From: Bolinopsis microptera
Taxonomy: Eukaryota > Ctenophora > Tentaculata > Lobata > Bolinopsidae
Length of the DNA: 64,000 nucleotides
Assembly: GCF_026151205.1 (NCBI RefSeq)
Contig: NC_087080.1
Coordinates: 3,637,096 to 3,701,095 of the forward strand
Direction: 5' to 3'
In this document: piece by piece, positions 40,501 to 45,141 of the stretch
How positions within the stretch are numbered: the first letter of the stretch is position 1
Layout of the letters: the number at the start of each line of letters is the position of its first letter
The notes under the pieces: model-generated
What the model was told of the DNA's origin: nothing
Database searches by the model: none
Seen by the model: only the letters and a program-made list of their open reading frames with translations
Program-made: the position numbers and the translations under genes

Positions 40501-43500
40501 AGGAGTATCTGGACCGACGGCTGAAATAATTTGATTCTTTCAAACTTACAAAACGTTAAAAAAAGCAAGGAATGCGGATGGTTATGCCAGGATATGTAAA
40601 TTACTTTTACAAAGACGGCAAATTGCCAGCTCACACCAGAGAAGCATTCTGCAAATTTGAGATTTTGACAATACACGGCATCATCGTAAAGAATGCGCTT
40701 ACATTAATGCACCGCATGAAGCACTTTCCTAACACAGTACCTGTATCAATTAGAAATTTGTTTCCAGATAACATACCCACGCATGGTTCAAATCATGAGA
40801 ACAGTAGCGAATGGCTAGATACGTACAATAACCGATGTTTCAAAGCATCCATCTTTTTTAAAGGACCTTTACTAGCTCTAACAGACACCAACAAGAACAT
40901 CACGTCCCTACCTAGCTTATTTTCAATAAATATTTACAAATCGAACGCAAAACGCGTGCTTCTTGAGCAACAGTCAACACTAGCTAACTCAGAGGACAGC
41001 TGGCCAGCATTTCTGCTACACAACGTACCTGGTTTGAGGAAGTCCAATAGATGAGGGATGATTGAGTAATACAGCGACCAATAATCGCTAAATCATGACA
41101 TCATATCATAACATAACATAACATAGGACGACAGCAAACACACAATAAACGAGCAGTAATAAACAACGTTCGCTTAATGGACTGACATATTTCAGCATAT
41201 TTTTCACTGCCAAAGCGCTGATAACAGCAAGCCTTACCCCACTCCGCGCGGCTTTTTAATGCACAAAATCTTAAAGATAATTCTCGCGATAAAATTTTCA
41301 TCGTCACGCTTGAAAATTTCTAGAAATTAGAATAGCCGTATATTATAACAAACTATAGCAAGCAGAATTAAAAGATAAAAGGTTCTGGGACTTAAGTGGT
41401 ACAAATAAAATGAAAGGCATGCTGATGCTAATCATGCTTACGTACTGTAATGTGTCGAGAGTTTTTTTTTATTTAATTTTTACTATTTGACAAAATAATT
41501 GATCTTTTTAGTGTGAGTGTGATTTCAACTTTGAGTTTGAAAATATTTTGAAACGACTTTCGATATTATTGATTATTATATTATATTTAATAAACTGGCT
41601 CAAAGCCCTTAGAGGTGGCTCTATACGGGTCTTTACAACAACAACAAAACATTTGGTATGTTAAAATATTATTACATGTAGTTGTAACTAAAATAGCCTA
41701 AATTAAGAAAGATTACTGCTGCAAAATTAGAATAAGACAGCTAGTTTATTTTTGAAAAATGTTTAAATTTGTATTAGTTTTCTCTGAATAGTACGGAATA
41801 GTAATCACTCACTGAAGGTATTCAAGGTTACGGACGTTGAAACTTCTGTCGCATCATCTCGGGCTGCAGGTGTGATCAGACAGTTGTAAGTTGAATCAGC
41901 GGTGTTCTGTGCACTAGCAACAGTCAGAGTGGTAGTTTGAGAATCTCCAACAAGTGAACCTTCGTTAGAGGTATAACCGGTCTCACCAGTCGTTACGTCC
42001 GTACCATCAGATTTCTGCCATTTTACAGTCTGCAATGCTGCAGTTAAACCGGTCACTTTGCAAGATATCTCTACTGCGTCCTTTCCTCTGAGTACTTCTT
42101 TGTTCCCAGCGGTGACCACTGAAAATAACATGTTGTTATTAAAGGAAGTTGCCTCATCACAGCGTGCCAACAGCTCAGTGTCTAAGAGCGGGAATGCTTT
42201 ACCATTTATCATTGCAATTGTTTTCAGATAATTTTATAGTTTTCTTGATAACAGTAAATTATATTTATCTGATACATGTAGATTGTAGTTGTATCAATGA
42301 ATTAATAAATTGAAATTAAAATAATGACCATAGAAAAAAGAATCACAAAACAAGTTTATATCATCACTTAACAGGACATGCAGGCATTGTTTTTTAGATA
42401 AGAGATCAACAATATGATTAGTGATTATTCATCGACCGAAATAATTGTGTTGTTATTGAATATTGATTTGTACTACTTTTTGGAGCGTGCCTTTTGCAGT
42501 GTTCTCCTAATATTTTAGCAATTGAAATAATGTGACTCACCGATGGGAGTAACTACAACGCTCTTTTCGTATACTGGGGATCCAGGGTAATATCTTGACG
42601 TCACTGAGCATTTGTATGTTGTAGCAGAGCTGAGCGTCGACAAGATAGTTGTCTTTATAGTTAGTATTGGTGTCTGTGCTCCATTTAAAAATGTAGCTGT
42701 CCCATCATCGACAATATAATTAGAAGTGTCATCAGTGGGAACATCATCACCGTTATGATCTATCCACTTAACTTCGGCTCTATTTTCAAGCCCGGCTATG
42801 TCACATGATATCGTCTGTTCTACACCAGTTGTAATACTTCTATCGTGTGGAGTTATAGCTGAAATTGAAATTTTGTTATTTATAAATTTTAAATCATTGT
42901 TTGTTGTTATACATATTATGACAATTTAATACGTGATATTACCAAGGTGGTAAAATATGTGAATCTCTATTGTAGCACTGAAACAGTGGTGTAGAATTGT
43001 CGAATCTAGACTTTTAGAGTTGAAGCAGAACTGTCACAGTAATGTTTTAGTTCCGAATCAGTCCTTTTGTTTTGACTTCTGTCGAGAATTTGGTTTAAAC
43101 GAGAAGGACGACTTTTGATACATCAATTAAAGCTGAGATAGCAAGACTTACTGTAAAATCTAAGTTCAGGATATTCCTCCTTGGTTGTAGCGCCAGTGCT
43201 ATCAGCAGGATCAGTAACTACACAAGTAAACTGCATGTCATCCCTTGTAGTATCAGAACCTGCCACCTTCAAGGTGGTTGTTTGTGTTCCATCTGTTCCA
43301 TCTCCACTAATGTACGAAGCTGCTCCCAAATCTGGTGTGTAGGTGTTGTCATCGGTCAAGATTGTACTATCCAATTTCCACACGACGGTGGTCACCTCTG
43401 CAGTCAAACTACTGATTTCACATTTTACAGTGAATGTAGCAGCTGCGCTTTCTAGAACTTCTCTACTGTGAGCTGATAAATTTATCGCTGAACCTGAAAT

Positions 43501-44031
43501 AACGGGAATTTAAGGTTACTAAACCACTGGAATAACATGTTACTTATAATAATTTTATTCACATGTAAAATATTTTAATACAATATCAATAGTAACCAAT
43601 AGATTTAGTGAATTAGGATTAAAGAACTAGATAATATAATATGATATTTCCATCACAGAAGATCTGCTACAGTTGGGGAAGCACAGCATATCGCCTTTGA
43701 CATGTGACAGCTATTTATGGATTTTACAATGTGGTCGCATGTCCAACCCCACCCCTAGAAAAATCTTTCGAATAAAGTTCAACAGATATTATGTAAATTG
43801 GTAACAATATTCAAATTTAGTTTAAAATGTCGTGGTATAGATAGTTGGCACATCAGCTGATTTCAAAACAGGGAACCAAACTGGCAAAGCTTGAACTACA
43901 GGTTTTGAGACATAAACATGTACTTAAGACAGCTTCATTTTGAACAAGATCACAAATTAGCACTTTTAAATAACTTACTAGCTCCAAGACAGTACAAAGA
44001 GGAGTAAAAGTTTTGTTTTCCATTCTTTCAT
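108..44031 (-). CDS. Giant receptor-type protein tyrosine phosphatase gene with tandem Ig array (whole gene)
   Basis: Single multi-exon gene reconstructed from GT-AG splice sites, open frame and phase continuity: about 73 exons and some 4,300-4,400 residues. Order: signal peptide, about 30 Ig domains (20 in a tandem array), three sushi-like modules, one FN3, furin-like site, one transmembrane helix, two PTP domains. By family knowledge such proteins are surface receptors whose cytoplasmic D1 dephosphorylates phosphotyrosine while D2 is regulatory; the Ig ectodomain would bind ligands or neighbouring cells. Phases agree at all junctions except the first intron (candidate signal exon) and the exon at 23941-24113 (homopolymer frameshift). 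The ectodomain is far longer than in familiar LAR-type receptors. Less likely, the region holds two or more genes, for example a separate Ig gene upstream of 27 kb; unbroken phase continuity argues against that. I do not recognise a specific orthologue. Confidence 0.8.
1411..2197. repeat. G-rich minisatellite, unit about 26 bp
   Basis: About thirty imperfect copies of ggaggcaatgtttagttggg followed by gggtgggg lie in the intron immediately 5' (minus strand) of the D2 WTN-loop exon at 1308-1406. On the coding strand each unit contains CAACTAAAC, a branch-point-like motif, and C/T-rich tracts. On the plus strand the G runs could form G-quadruplexes. Confidence 0.95.
3227..3360. repeat. Dispersed repeat copy 1
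   Basis: About 130 bp starting gtaataagtcgaaagcc and containing cacttttgagtgg and ttcaataactttcaaaagtc; shares most of its length with 5247-5390. It lies in the 2867-3753 intron, where I see nothing else. Confidence 0.8.
5247..5390. repeat. Dispersed repeat copy 2
   Basis: Diverged direct copy of the 3227-3360 repeat (taataagtcgaaagcc, gcacttttgagtgg, ctttcaaaagtc), in the 4527-5720 intron between D1 and D2, which otherwise looks empty. Confidence 0.8.
5721..8208 (-). CDS. Protein tyrosine phosphatase domain D1, catalytic (seven exons)
   Basis: Exons 8079-8208, 7634-7707, 6987-7116, 6669-6793, 6375-6503, 6068-6214 and 5721-5804. Motifs in order: [41 protein letters not shown], the WPD loop IWPDHGAPP with the general-acid Asp, the catalytic P-loop [11 protein letters not shown] (Cys and Arg intact) and the Q-loop MVQTSVQYKF. 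Length about 255 residues, normal for the family. All key residues are present, so an active phosphotyrosine phosphatase is expected. Intron phases all agree. A minisatellite sits in the intron next to the donor of exon 7634-7707. Confidence 0.93.
7269..7628. repeat. CACGTG minisatellite, unit 11-12 bp
   Basis: About thirty copies of taccacgtgt / taccacttgt with one-base length variation. Most carry the palindromic E-box CACGTG. The array begins right after the donor of D1 exon 7634-7707 on the minus strand. Confidence 0.95.
9025..9833 (-). CDS. Juxtamembrane segment (exons 9777-9833 and 9025-9106)
   Basis: 9777-9833 joins the transmembrane exon in phase 2 ([12 protein letters not shown]). 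9025-9106 encodes [15 protein letters not shown], which matches the short helical element that precedes D1 in receptor phosphatases. Phases 2-2 and 2-0. Confidence 0.75.
9536..9730. mobile_element. MITE-like element
   Basis: About 190 bp with imperfect terminal inverted repeats: gttaacatattacgtca at the left and, reversed, tgttcacatattacgttagc at the right; no coding capacity. A related end, ggtcgttcacatattgc, occurs at 34478. Confidence 0.5.
9834..11090. other. Intron between transmembrane and juxtamembrane exons
   Basis: 1.26 kb. Contains a short tandem repeat of gttaattagtctctaac at about 10064-10112 and two exon-like fragments discussed among rejected items; no other gene seen. Confidence 0.5.
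11091..11167 (-). CDS. Transmembrane exon
   Basis: 77-bp exon encoding [17 protein letters not shown] followed by AGLLLLYKR: about 24 hydrophobic residues with a basic stop-transfer end. It is the only strong membrane helix between ectodomain and phosphatase domains and fixes the type I topology. Phase 0 in, 2 out. Confidence 0.85.
11392..12031 (-). CDS. Membrane-proximal region with furin-like site (exons 11880-12031, 11633-11760, 11392-11454)
   Basis: The first exon contains [18 protein letters not shown] followed by S fits the furin consensus R-X-K/R-R; in vertebrate receptor phosphatases of the LAR and MAM groups a furin-like cleavage in this very region produces two non-covalently linked subunits. 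The following exons ([18 protein letters not shown]) lead into the membrane helix. Phases 2-1, 1-0, 0-0. Confidence 0.65.
12296..13378 (-). CDS. FN3 domain (exons 13206-13378, 12837-12935, 12296-12477)
   Basis: First exon reads as an FN3 start ([15 protein letters not shown], later KYECVV). Last exon has the canonical FN3 F-strand pattern [14 protein letters not shown]. The middle exon of 99 bp is chosen because it is open, phase 0-0 and flanked by AG and GT; it is the weakest of the three and uses donor GTACTA. The last exon continues past the FN3 into the next region and ends in phase 2. Confidence 0.65.
12556..12601. repeat. Perfect 19-bp stem hairpin
   Basis: taaatagcaattagcagtt and its exact reverse complement are separated by 8 bases (ataattaa), in the intron between FN3 exons. 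Confidence 0.9.
13602..14187 (-). CDS. Sushi/CCP-like module 3 (exons 14091-14187 and 13602-13698)
   Basis: Begins [10 protein letters not shown], closely resembling [10 protein letters not shown] of module 1, then [16 protein letters not shown] and LNECYG. Phases 2-0 and 0-1. The match between modules 1 and 3 shows an internal duplication of the sushi region. Confidence 0.6.
13749..13866. repeat. 22-bp tandem repeat, five copies
   Basis: Five near-perfect copies of ttattttgttattgaaacga plus ct, in the intron between the two exons of sushi module 3. Confidence 0.9.
14418..14816 (-). CDS. Sushi/CCP-like module 2 (exons 14667-14816 and 14418-14502)
   Basis: Cysteines in [24 protein letters not shown] and GGVCKLG. 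Phases 1-1 and 1-2. Longer than a standard sushi by about 15 residues. Confidence 0.55.
14999..15419 (-). CDS. Sushi/CCP-like module 1 (exons 15317-15419 and 14999-15072)
   Basis: Four cysteines within about 55 residues with the sushi layout: [10 protein letters not shown], then VTTTCEKG, then QSCSVP and IVSCE. The split of one sushi over two exons (phase 1-2, 2-1) is a common arrangement in this family. Sushi modules usually mediate protein-protein contacts. Confidence 0.6.
15627..16472 (-). CDS. Split Ig-like domain 30 (exons 16373-16472, 15881-15997, 15627-15700)
   Basis: Phases 1-2, 2-2, 2-1. The first strand region lacks the usual cysteine ([10 protein letters not shown]), the Trp is in TYEWFKND and a Cys occurs at CKVTWRSD. 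An Ig-like fold is likely but degenerate. Confidence 0.55.
16599..17851 (-). CDS. Split Ig domain 29 (exons 17738-17851, 16818-16933, 16599-16677)
   Basis: Cys of LTCTYNSQ, Trp of NWQSG, strand E-like [10 protein letters not shown] and second Cys of YTCQFTS. Phases 1-1, 1-0, 0-1. Donor of the middle exon is GTTTTT, weak. The 16934-17737 intron contains no recognisable gene. Confidence 0.7.
18119..18573 (-). CDS. Split Ig domain 28 (exons 18462-18573 and 18119-18273)
   Basis: First exon: Cys of TFTCVARTT, Trp at AYSW; second exon: Cys of DVICKATYL. Phases 1-2 and 2-1. Confidence 0.7.
18683..19556 (-). CDS. Split Ig domain 27 (exons 19460-19556, 19002-19086, 18683-18794)
   Basis: First exon: Cys of [10 protein letters not shown] and Trp at SSSW; last exon: Cys of TWQCNVIYD. 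Phases 1-2, 2-0 and 0-1. Domain ends in LKLDIPG, the usual linker. Confidence 0.7.
20637..20770. repeat. 35-36 bp tandem repeat, about 3.6 copies
   Basis: Copies of ttacaaaacaacatgatctt followed by agttagttctcaaatc, alternating between catgatctt and cataactt forms. Confidence 0.85.
20775..21050 (+). repeat. Possible degraded tRNA-derived SINE
   Basis: GCGGATCATACCCGCC followed by CCGGCAC resembles a B box and the 3' acceptor end of a tRNA, then about 200 bp of tail. No convincing A box remains, so this is tentative. Confidence 0.25.
21748..22496 (-). CDS. Split Ig-like domain 26 (exons 22374-22496, 22119-22186, 21748-21856)
   Basis: Three exons with consistent phases (1-1, 1-0, 0-1). Sequence includes [16 protein letters not shown], and [13 protein letters not shown], an Ig-like outline with the tryptophan present; at the expected first and second cysteine positions I see R and V, so the disulfide appears to be lost. 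Confidence 0.65.
22780..22880. repeat. Microsatellite of ACACATCT type
   Basis: Imperfect run of cacacatctacacatc units in an intron. Confidence 0.85.
23014..23834. mobile_element. hAT transposon remnant, 821 bp
   Basis: Ends are tagaggcgtgagc and, reversed, tagagccgtgagc, a TIR type usual for hAT elements. Directly outside lie identical 8-bp target duplications agttgaat at 23006-23013 and 23835-23842. Sub-terminal cggctagcc/ggcttagccagccgatt motifs are repeated at both ends. Inside is a broken hAT C-terminal segment. Confidence 0.88.
23179..23535 (+). pseudogene. hAT transposase C-terminal fragment, frameshifted
   Basis: First frame: [19 protein letters not shown] and [16 protein letters not shown], the latter matching the Trp-rich start of the hAT dimerisation region. 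After a frameshift near 23370 the next frame gives [20 protein letters not shown], the hAT signature S-A-x-x-E-R-x-(F/W)-S. The rest of the transposase is missing, so it cannot be functional. Confidence 0.8.
23941..24392 (-). CDS. Split Ig domain 25 (exons 24279-24392 and 23941-24113), frameshifted
   Basis: First exon: Cys of LSCKVDGF, Trp of VKWATDG, phase 1-1. Second exon: [10 protein letters not shown] holds the second Cys. The frame entering the second exon ([13 protein letters not shown]) and the frame needed to leave it ([10 protein letters not shown]) differ by one base, and the switch falls at a run of seven A (T on plus, 24052-24058). Eight would restore the frame and give phase 1-1. 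Sequencing error or a genuine allele-level break are both possible. Confidence 0.7.
24500..25650 (+). mobile_element. 5'-truncated non-LTR retrotransposon fragment (RT + C-terminus)
   Basis: Coding pieces 24514-25194 and 25151-25633. The first has the RT motifs [19 protein letters not shown] and DFADDLA. A one-base frameshift near 25190 moves the reading to the second, which has [22 protein letters not shown] and RGRPHKTF, the C-terminal signature of RTE/R4-type LINEs. It lies opposite to the host gene within the intron between Ig domains 24 and 25. The 5' half (endonuclease) is absent; dead copy. Confidence 0.8.
25923..27247 (-). CDS. Split Ig domain 24 (exons 27084-27247 and 25923-26067)
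   Basis: First exon has the first Cys (IMTCTVTGI) and Trp (VWVVDGKEY); second has the second Cys ([10 protein letters not shown]). Phases run 1 to 0, then 0 to 1. From here on, Ig domains are interrupted by an intron inside the fold, unlike the one-exon domains of the array. The 26068-27083 intron shows nothing else recognisable. Confidence 0.75.
27607..28487 (-). CDS. Ig array pair 10 (last): B 28149-28487, A 27607-27924
   Basis: B has [11 protein letters not shown] and [10 protein letters not shown] has the pair 8/9 core with the ASPQKTD linker. This is the C-terminal end of the amplified array; the next downstream exon belongs to a split Ig domain. Confidence 0.85.
28688..29556 (-). CDS. 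Ig array pair 9: B 29221-29556, A 28688-28996
   Basis: B is the shortest B exon (336 bp), with TADSGTKIQ and [12 protein letters not shown] is of the [14 protein letters not shown] type with GTYVPGTN and EETAV. Confidence 0.85.
29731..30609 (-). CDS. Ig array pair 8: B 30265-30609, A 29731-30039
   Basis: B is the longest B exon (345 bp) with an extra NGSP segment ([11 protein letters not shown]). A is identical in protein to pair 9 apart from GLSKQ for GLTKQ. The intron upstream of A (30040-30130) is a distinct variant shared only with the one after 34239. Confidence 0.85.
30778..31652 (-). CDS. Ig array pair 7: B 31314-31652, A 30778-31089
   Basis: B matches pairs 5-6 except for DHAGVA. 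A has a fourth core variant, [14 protein letters not shown] with [11 protein letters not shown], and a one-residue longer linker ([10 protein letters not shown]). Confidence 0.85.
31821..32700 (-). CDS. Ig array pair 6: B 32362-32700, A 31821-32129
   Basis: B matches pair 5. A is of the [15 protein letters not shown] type with GTYEPTTN and the short EETAV linker, so its core resembles pair 4 while its linker does not. Confidence 0.85.
32871..33751 (-). CDS. Ig array pair 5: B 33413-33751, A 32871-33185
   Basis: B is identical in protein sequence to the pair 6 B exon ([24 protein letters not shown]). A combines the [14 protein letters not shown] core of pairs 2-3 with the ASPQKTD linker of pairs 4 and 10, a clear mosaic. 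Confidence 0.85.
33922..36947 (-). CDS. Ig array pair 4: B 36606-36947, A 33922-34239
   Basis: The B exon has QGSADSG and a NPVTYKC end with [11 protein letters not shown]. The A exon is of the [15 protein letters not shown] type with GTYATDTN and an ASPQKTD linker. The two are separated by about 2.4 kb in place of the usual short intron; that stretch holds the two acidic cassette exons described separately. Confidence 0.85.
35576..35692 (-). CDS. Acidic cassette exon 1 inside the Ig array (predicted)
   Basis: Reading minus: acceptor CTAATCAG, 117 bp open in phase 1, donor GTGAGC. The product is a Ser/Thr/Glu-rich linker ending in [12 protein letters not shown] with no Ig core. Because it is phase 1-1 and 39 codons long it can be spliced between the flanking Ig exons without changing frame. 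It is paralogous to 36299-36406 through a diverged tandem duplication of about 0.75 kb. Existence is inferred from splice signals and frame only; an alternative is chance within an unrelated insertion. Confidence 0.5.
36299..36406 (-). CDS. Acidic cassette exon 2 inside the Ig array (predicted)
   Basis: Reading minus: acceptor CAAATCAG, 108 bp open in phase 1, donor GTGAGC, ending in [12 protein letters not shown]. The N-terminal half differs from its paralogue ([13 protein letters not shown], basic then acidic), the C-terminal half is nearly the same. Conservation of acceptor, frame, phase and donor in both copies is the main argument that these are real exons. Confidence 0.5.
37116..38019 (-). 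CDS. Ig array pair 3: B 37678-38019, A 37116-37421
   Basis: B has SWKDNAGVA with QGSAVSG. A differs from pair 2 essentially by THNTGG for THDTGG. Exons and introns of pairs 2 and 3 are very close, and both carry the same SINE in the same place, so this is the freshest visible duplication step. Confidence 0.85.
37477..37632 (+). mobile_element. tRNA-Ala-derived SINE, truncated copy
   Basis: Three head copies of gacggccaggtagcgcagtt precede a tRNA-like body with A box TAGCGCAGTTGG, anticodon loop cttTGCaatc (TGC, Ala) and B box GGTTCAAATTCC. The copy stops at gttcagct and rejoins array intron at atttatgggc, so its 3' part plus flank is deleted relative to the 38.6-kb copy. Confidence 0.85.
38188..39465 (-). 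CDS. Ig array pair 2: B 39124-39465, A 38188-38493
   Basis: B is almost identical to pair 1 (QGSAVSG instead of QGTAVSG); its donor is the weaker GTAAAT. A is of the [14 protein letters not shown] type with GSYDKGSN and an EETAV linker. The intron between B and A's neighbouring unit contains the longer SINE copy at 38550-38953. Confidence 0.85.
38550..38953 (+). mobile_element. tRNA-Ala-derived SINE, full copy
   Basis: Same triplicated 20-21 bp head, Ala-type tRNA body and about 270 bp of unrelated body ending gtcttgataaaaaa. Flanked by intron sequence of the Ig array (cagcattgt / gtacaggaactg). Confidence 0.85.
39634..40520 (-). CDS. Ig array pair 1: B 40179-40520, A 39634-39951
   Basis: B core has [18 protein letters not shown] and NPVTYQC. 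A core is of the [14 protein letters not shown] type with GTYVPGTN, and its linker carries ASPEETAV, a hybrid of the two linker types seen elsewhere in the array. Confidence 0.85.
40555..41643 (+). mobile_element. LINE 3' fragment with 7-bp target duplication
   Basis: Inserted in an array-type intron, splitting caaaac from atttggtatg. Target duplication acaaaac at 40548-40554 and 41644-41650. The open frame at 40572-41054 ([20 protein letters not shown], then LMHRMKHFP) looks like the C-terminal tail that follows the RT in many animal LINEs; RT motifs themselves are absent. Ends in an acaacaac tail after a 0.6-kb untranslated region. Confidence 0.6.
41813..42118 (-). CDS. Ig domain 3 (single exon, diverged A type)
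   Basis: 306-bp phase 1-1 exon with donor GTGAGT. Core: Cys of ISCKVTGL, Trp of VKWQKSDG, Cys of YNCLITP, ending in LNTFSE like the NVFSE end of A-type exons. The intron on its downstream side carries array-type intron sequence (41650-41735) after the LINE fragment, so it sits at the edge of the amplified region. Confidence 0.8.
42541..42858 (-). CDS. Ig domain 2 (single exon, diverged B type)
   Basis: 318-bp phase 1-1 exon. Core residues are the Cys of TISCDIAGL, the Trp of VKWIDHNG and the Cys of TYKCSVTS. It shares the order and spacing of the B-type array exons ([12 protein letters not shown]) and is probably the diverged relative from which they were amplified, or a sister. Confidence 0.8.
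42859..43151. other. Intron
   Basis: Intron between Ig domains 1 and 2; nothing else seen. Confidence 0.5.
43152..43493 (-). CDS. Ig domain 1 (single exon)
   Basis: 342-bp phase 1-1 exon, acceptor TTTCAG, donor GTAAGT. The translation has the Ig core: first cysteine in VKCEISSL, tryptophan in VVWKLD, second cysteine in FTCVVTD. The middle is diverged from both array types. It is the most N-terminal Ig recognised. Confidence 0.8.
43979..44031 (-). CDS. Candidate first coding exon: signal peptide
   Basis: Reading minus, an ATG at 44031-44029 begins a short open frame with a basic start (MKEWKTK) followed by a hydrophobic core ([10 protein letters not shown]) and then an excellent donor, GTAAGT. 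This is the shape and size of a secretory signal-peptide exon and it lies just upstream of the first Ig exon. One problem: the exon ends in phase 2 while the next recognised exon (43152-43493) needs phase 1. Either a small exon in the 480-bp intron was missed, there is a sequence error, or this exon is not used. Confidence 0.4.
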
Positions 44032-44606
44032 GCCTGATAAGATGTTGAAATTAAAATTTATAATCTGAAACGTATACTGTGTCATTATAACATTTCCACA
44101 AATCACAAAGCCTCCAGTAACGAGCTAGTATTAAACAAGTTAAATTCTTATCAGGACCTTGTATAGGGCCCAGATCTGACTCAAGCTATTTTTAATTATT
44201 ATTAAATTAAGCAGTTTTATAACTGCTGATCATCTATAAAAGATAAAATCATCCTTAAGAACCGCCTGCTACAATTCAACCAATTATGACATATTGTGGC
44301 AGCAATAAGATGAGGAGTACAAACATTATCCACAAAACAATGAAATTAAAGAAAGGGAAATTGGTTTTCAAATCTCAAAATCAATGAATTTTTTATAGAT
44401 TTGTAATATAATTCATTAGATAATAATATAATTCATTAGATAATCATTGTAACTTGTTCAAATTGTACCTTAGAATGATGCCACTAAATATGGGAAGATT
44501 TTACACAAGTTTGTAAAAACACTCATATGGTCAGTAGATTGATCATCTGGCCCCCAGCAGAGGTGACCTGACAGATCTTATGGAGTTATGGTCTGCATTA
44601 AGGCTC
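44032..44606. promoter_or_regulatory. Upstream region of the receptor gene (inferred)
   Basis: Only about 0.6 kb separates the candidate ATG from the 3' end of the LINE. It would contain 5' UTR and core promoter if 43979-44031 is the first coding exon; I see no clear TATA box or other recognisable site. Confidence 0.25.
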
Positions 44607-45141
44607 TAATAATAATAATAATAATTCTATACTGTTACATAATTTAAAAATTATGGCCCCTTATTGTGGGCAGAGTATGTGTCTTTATTTAAGTGTCCTG
44701 ATTTACAAATCATCTGAGTAACTGCATTGAAATAATTTAAGGAGAGTACCATAAAAACGTTAAAACAAAAGGAGTAACAACTAGAACATACTTATATTAA
44801 TATCAACATTAGAACAAAATACAGTCACCTAATTCTCTTCTCCTACGGTTGAGTATAGAGGAACCATCTAGTCTTTGGCGTGTATTAGGGACTTAGACCA
44901 TTACAAATACCCTACTGTAAGTTTGCAAGGTATGTGGACTAAGTGGGTCGAGAGTACTCGACTTGGAAGTGGGTGTTGAGAATTCTCAACTAAACTAGAA
45001 GATAATGATGTCCAGAAGATGAGGCAGTAGATGGAGTAGTAAAGGAGTAGTAGAGGCTGAAGGGGGAGTGATGTCATAAGGAGATGTAGGACATGAAGGG
45101 GGATGGAGGTGAAGGAGCACTAATAAGTATAAGTATCAATT

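Larger units (their letters stand above)
27607..40520 (-). repeat. Tandem array of ten B-A Ig exon pairs
   Basis: Ten repeats of a unit of about 1.04-1.07 kb, each with one B exon (336-345 bp), an intron of about 150-220 bp, one A exon (306-318 bp) and an intron of about 230 bp. Introns are duplicated as faithfully as exons (shared phrases such as aaagattactgctgcaaaat and ggatcctatgatgagtttaa), so whole genomic units were amplified, not just exons. B exons start with an acceptor after TTTCAG and end at GTAAGT; A exons end at GTGAGT. All twenty exons are phase 1-1. SINE copies interrupt the array at 37.5 and 38.6 kb, a 2.1-kb insertion at 34.3-36.5 kb, and a LINE fragment marks its 5' edge at 40.55 kb. 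Confidence 0.9.
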
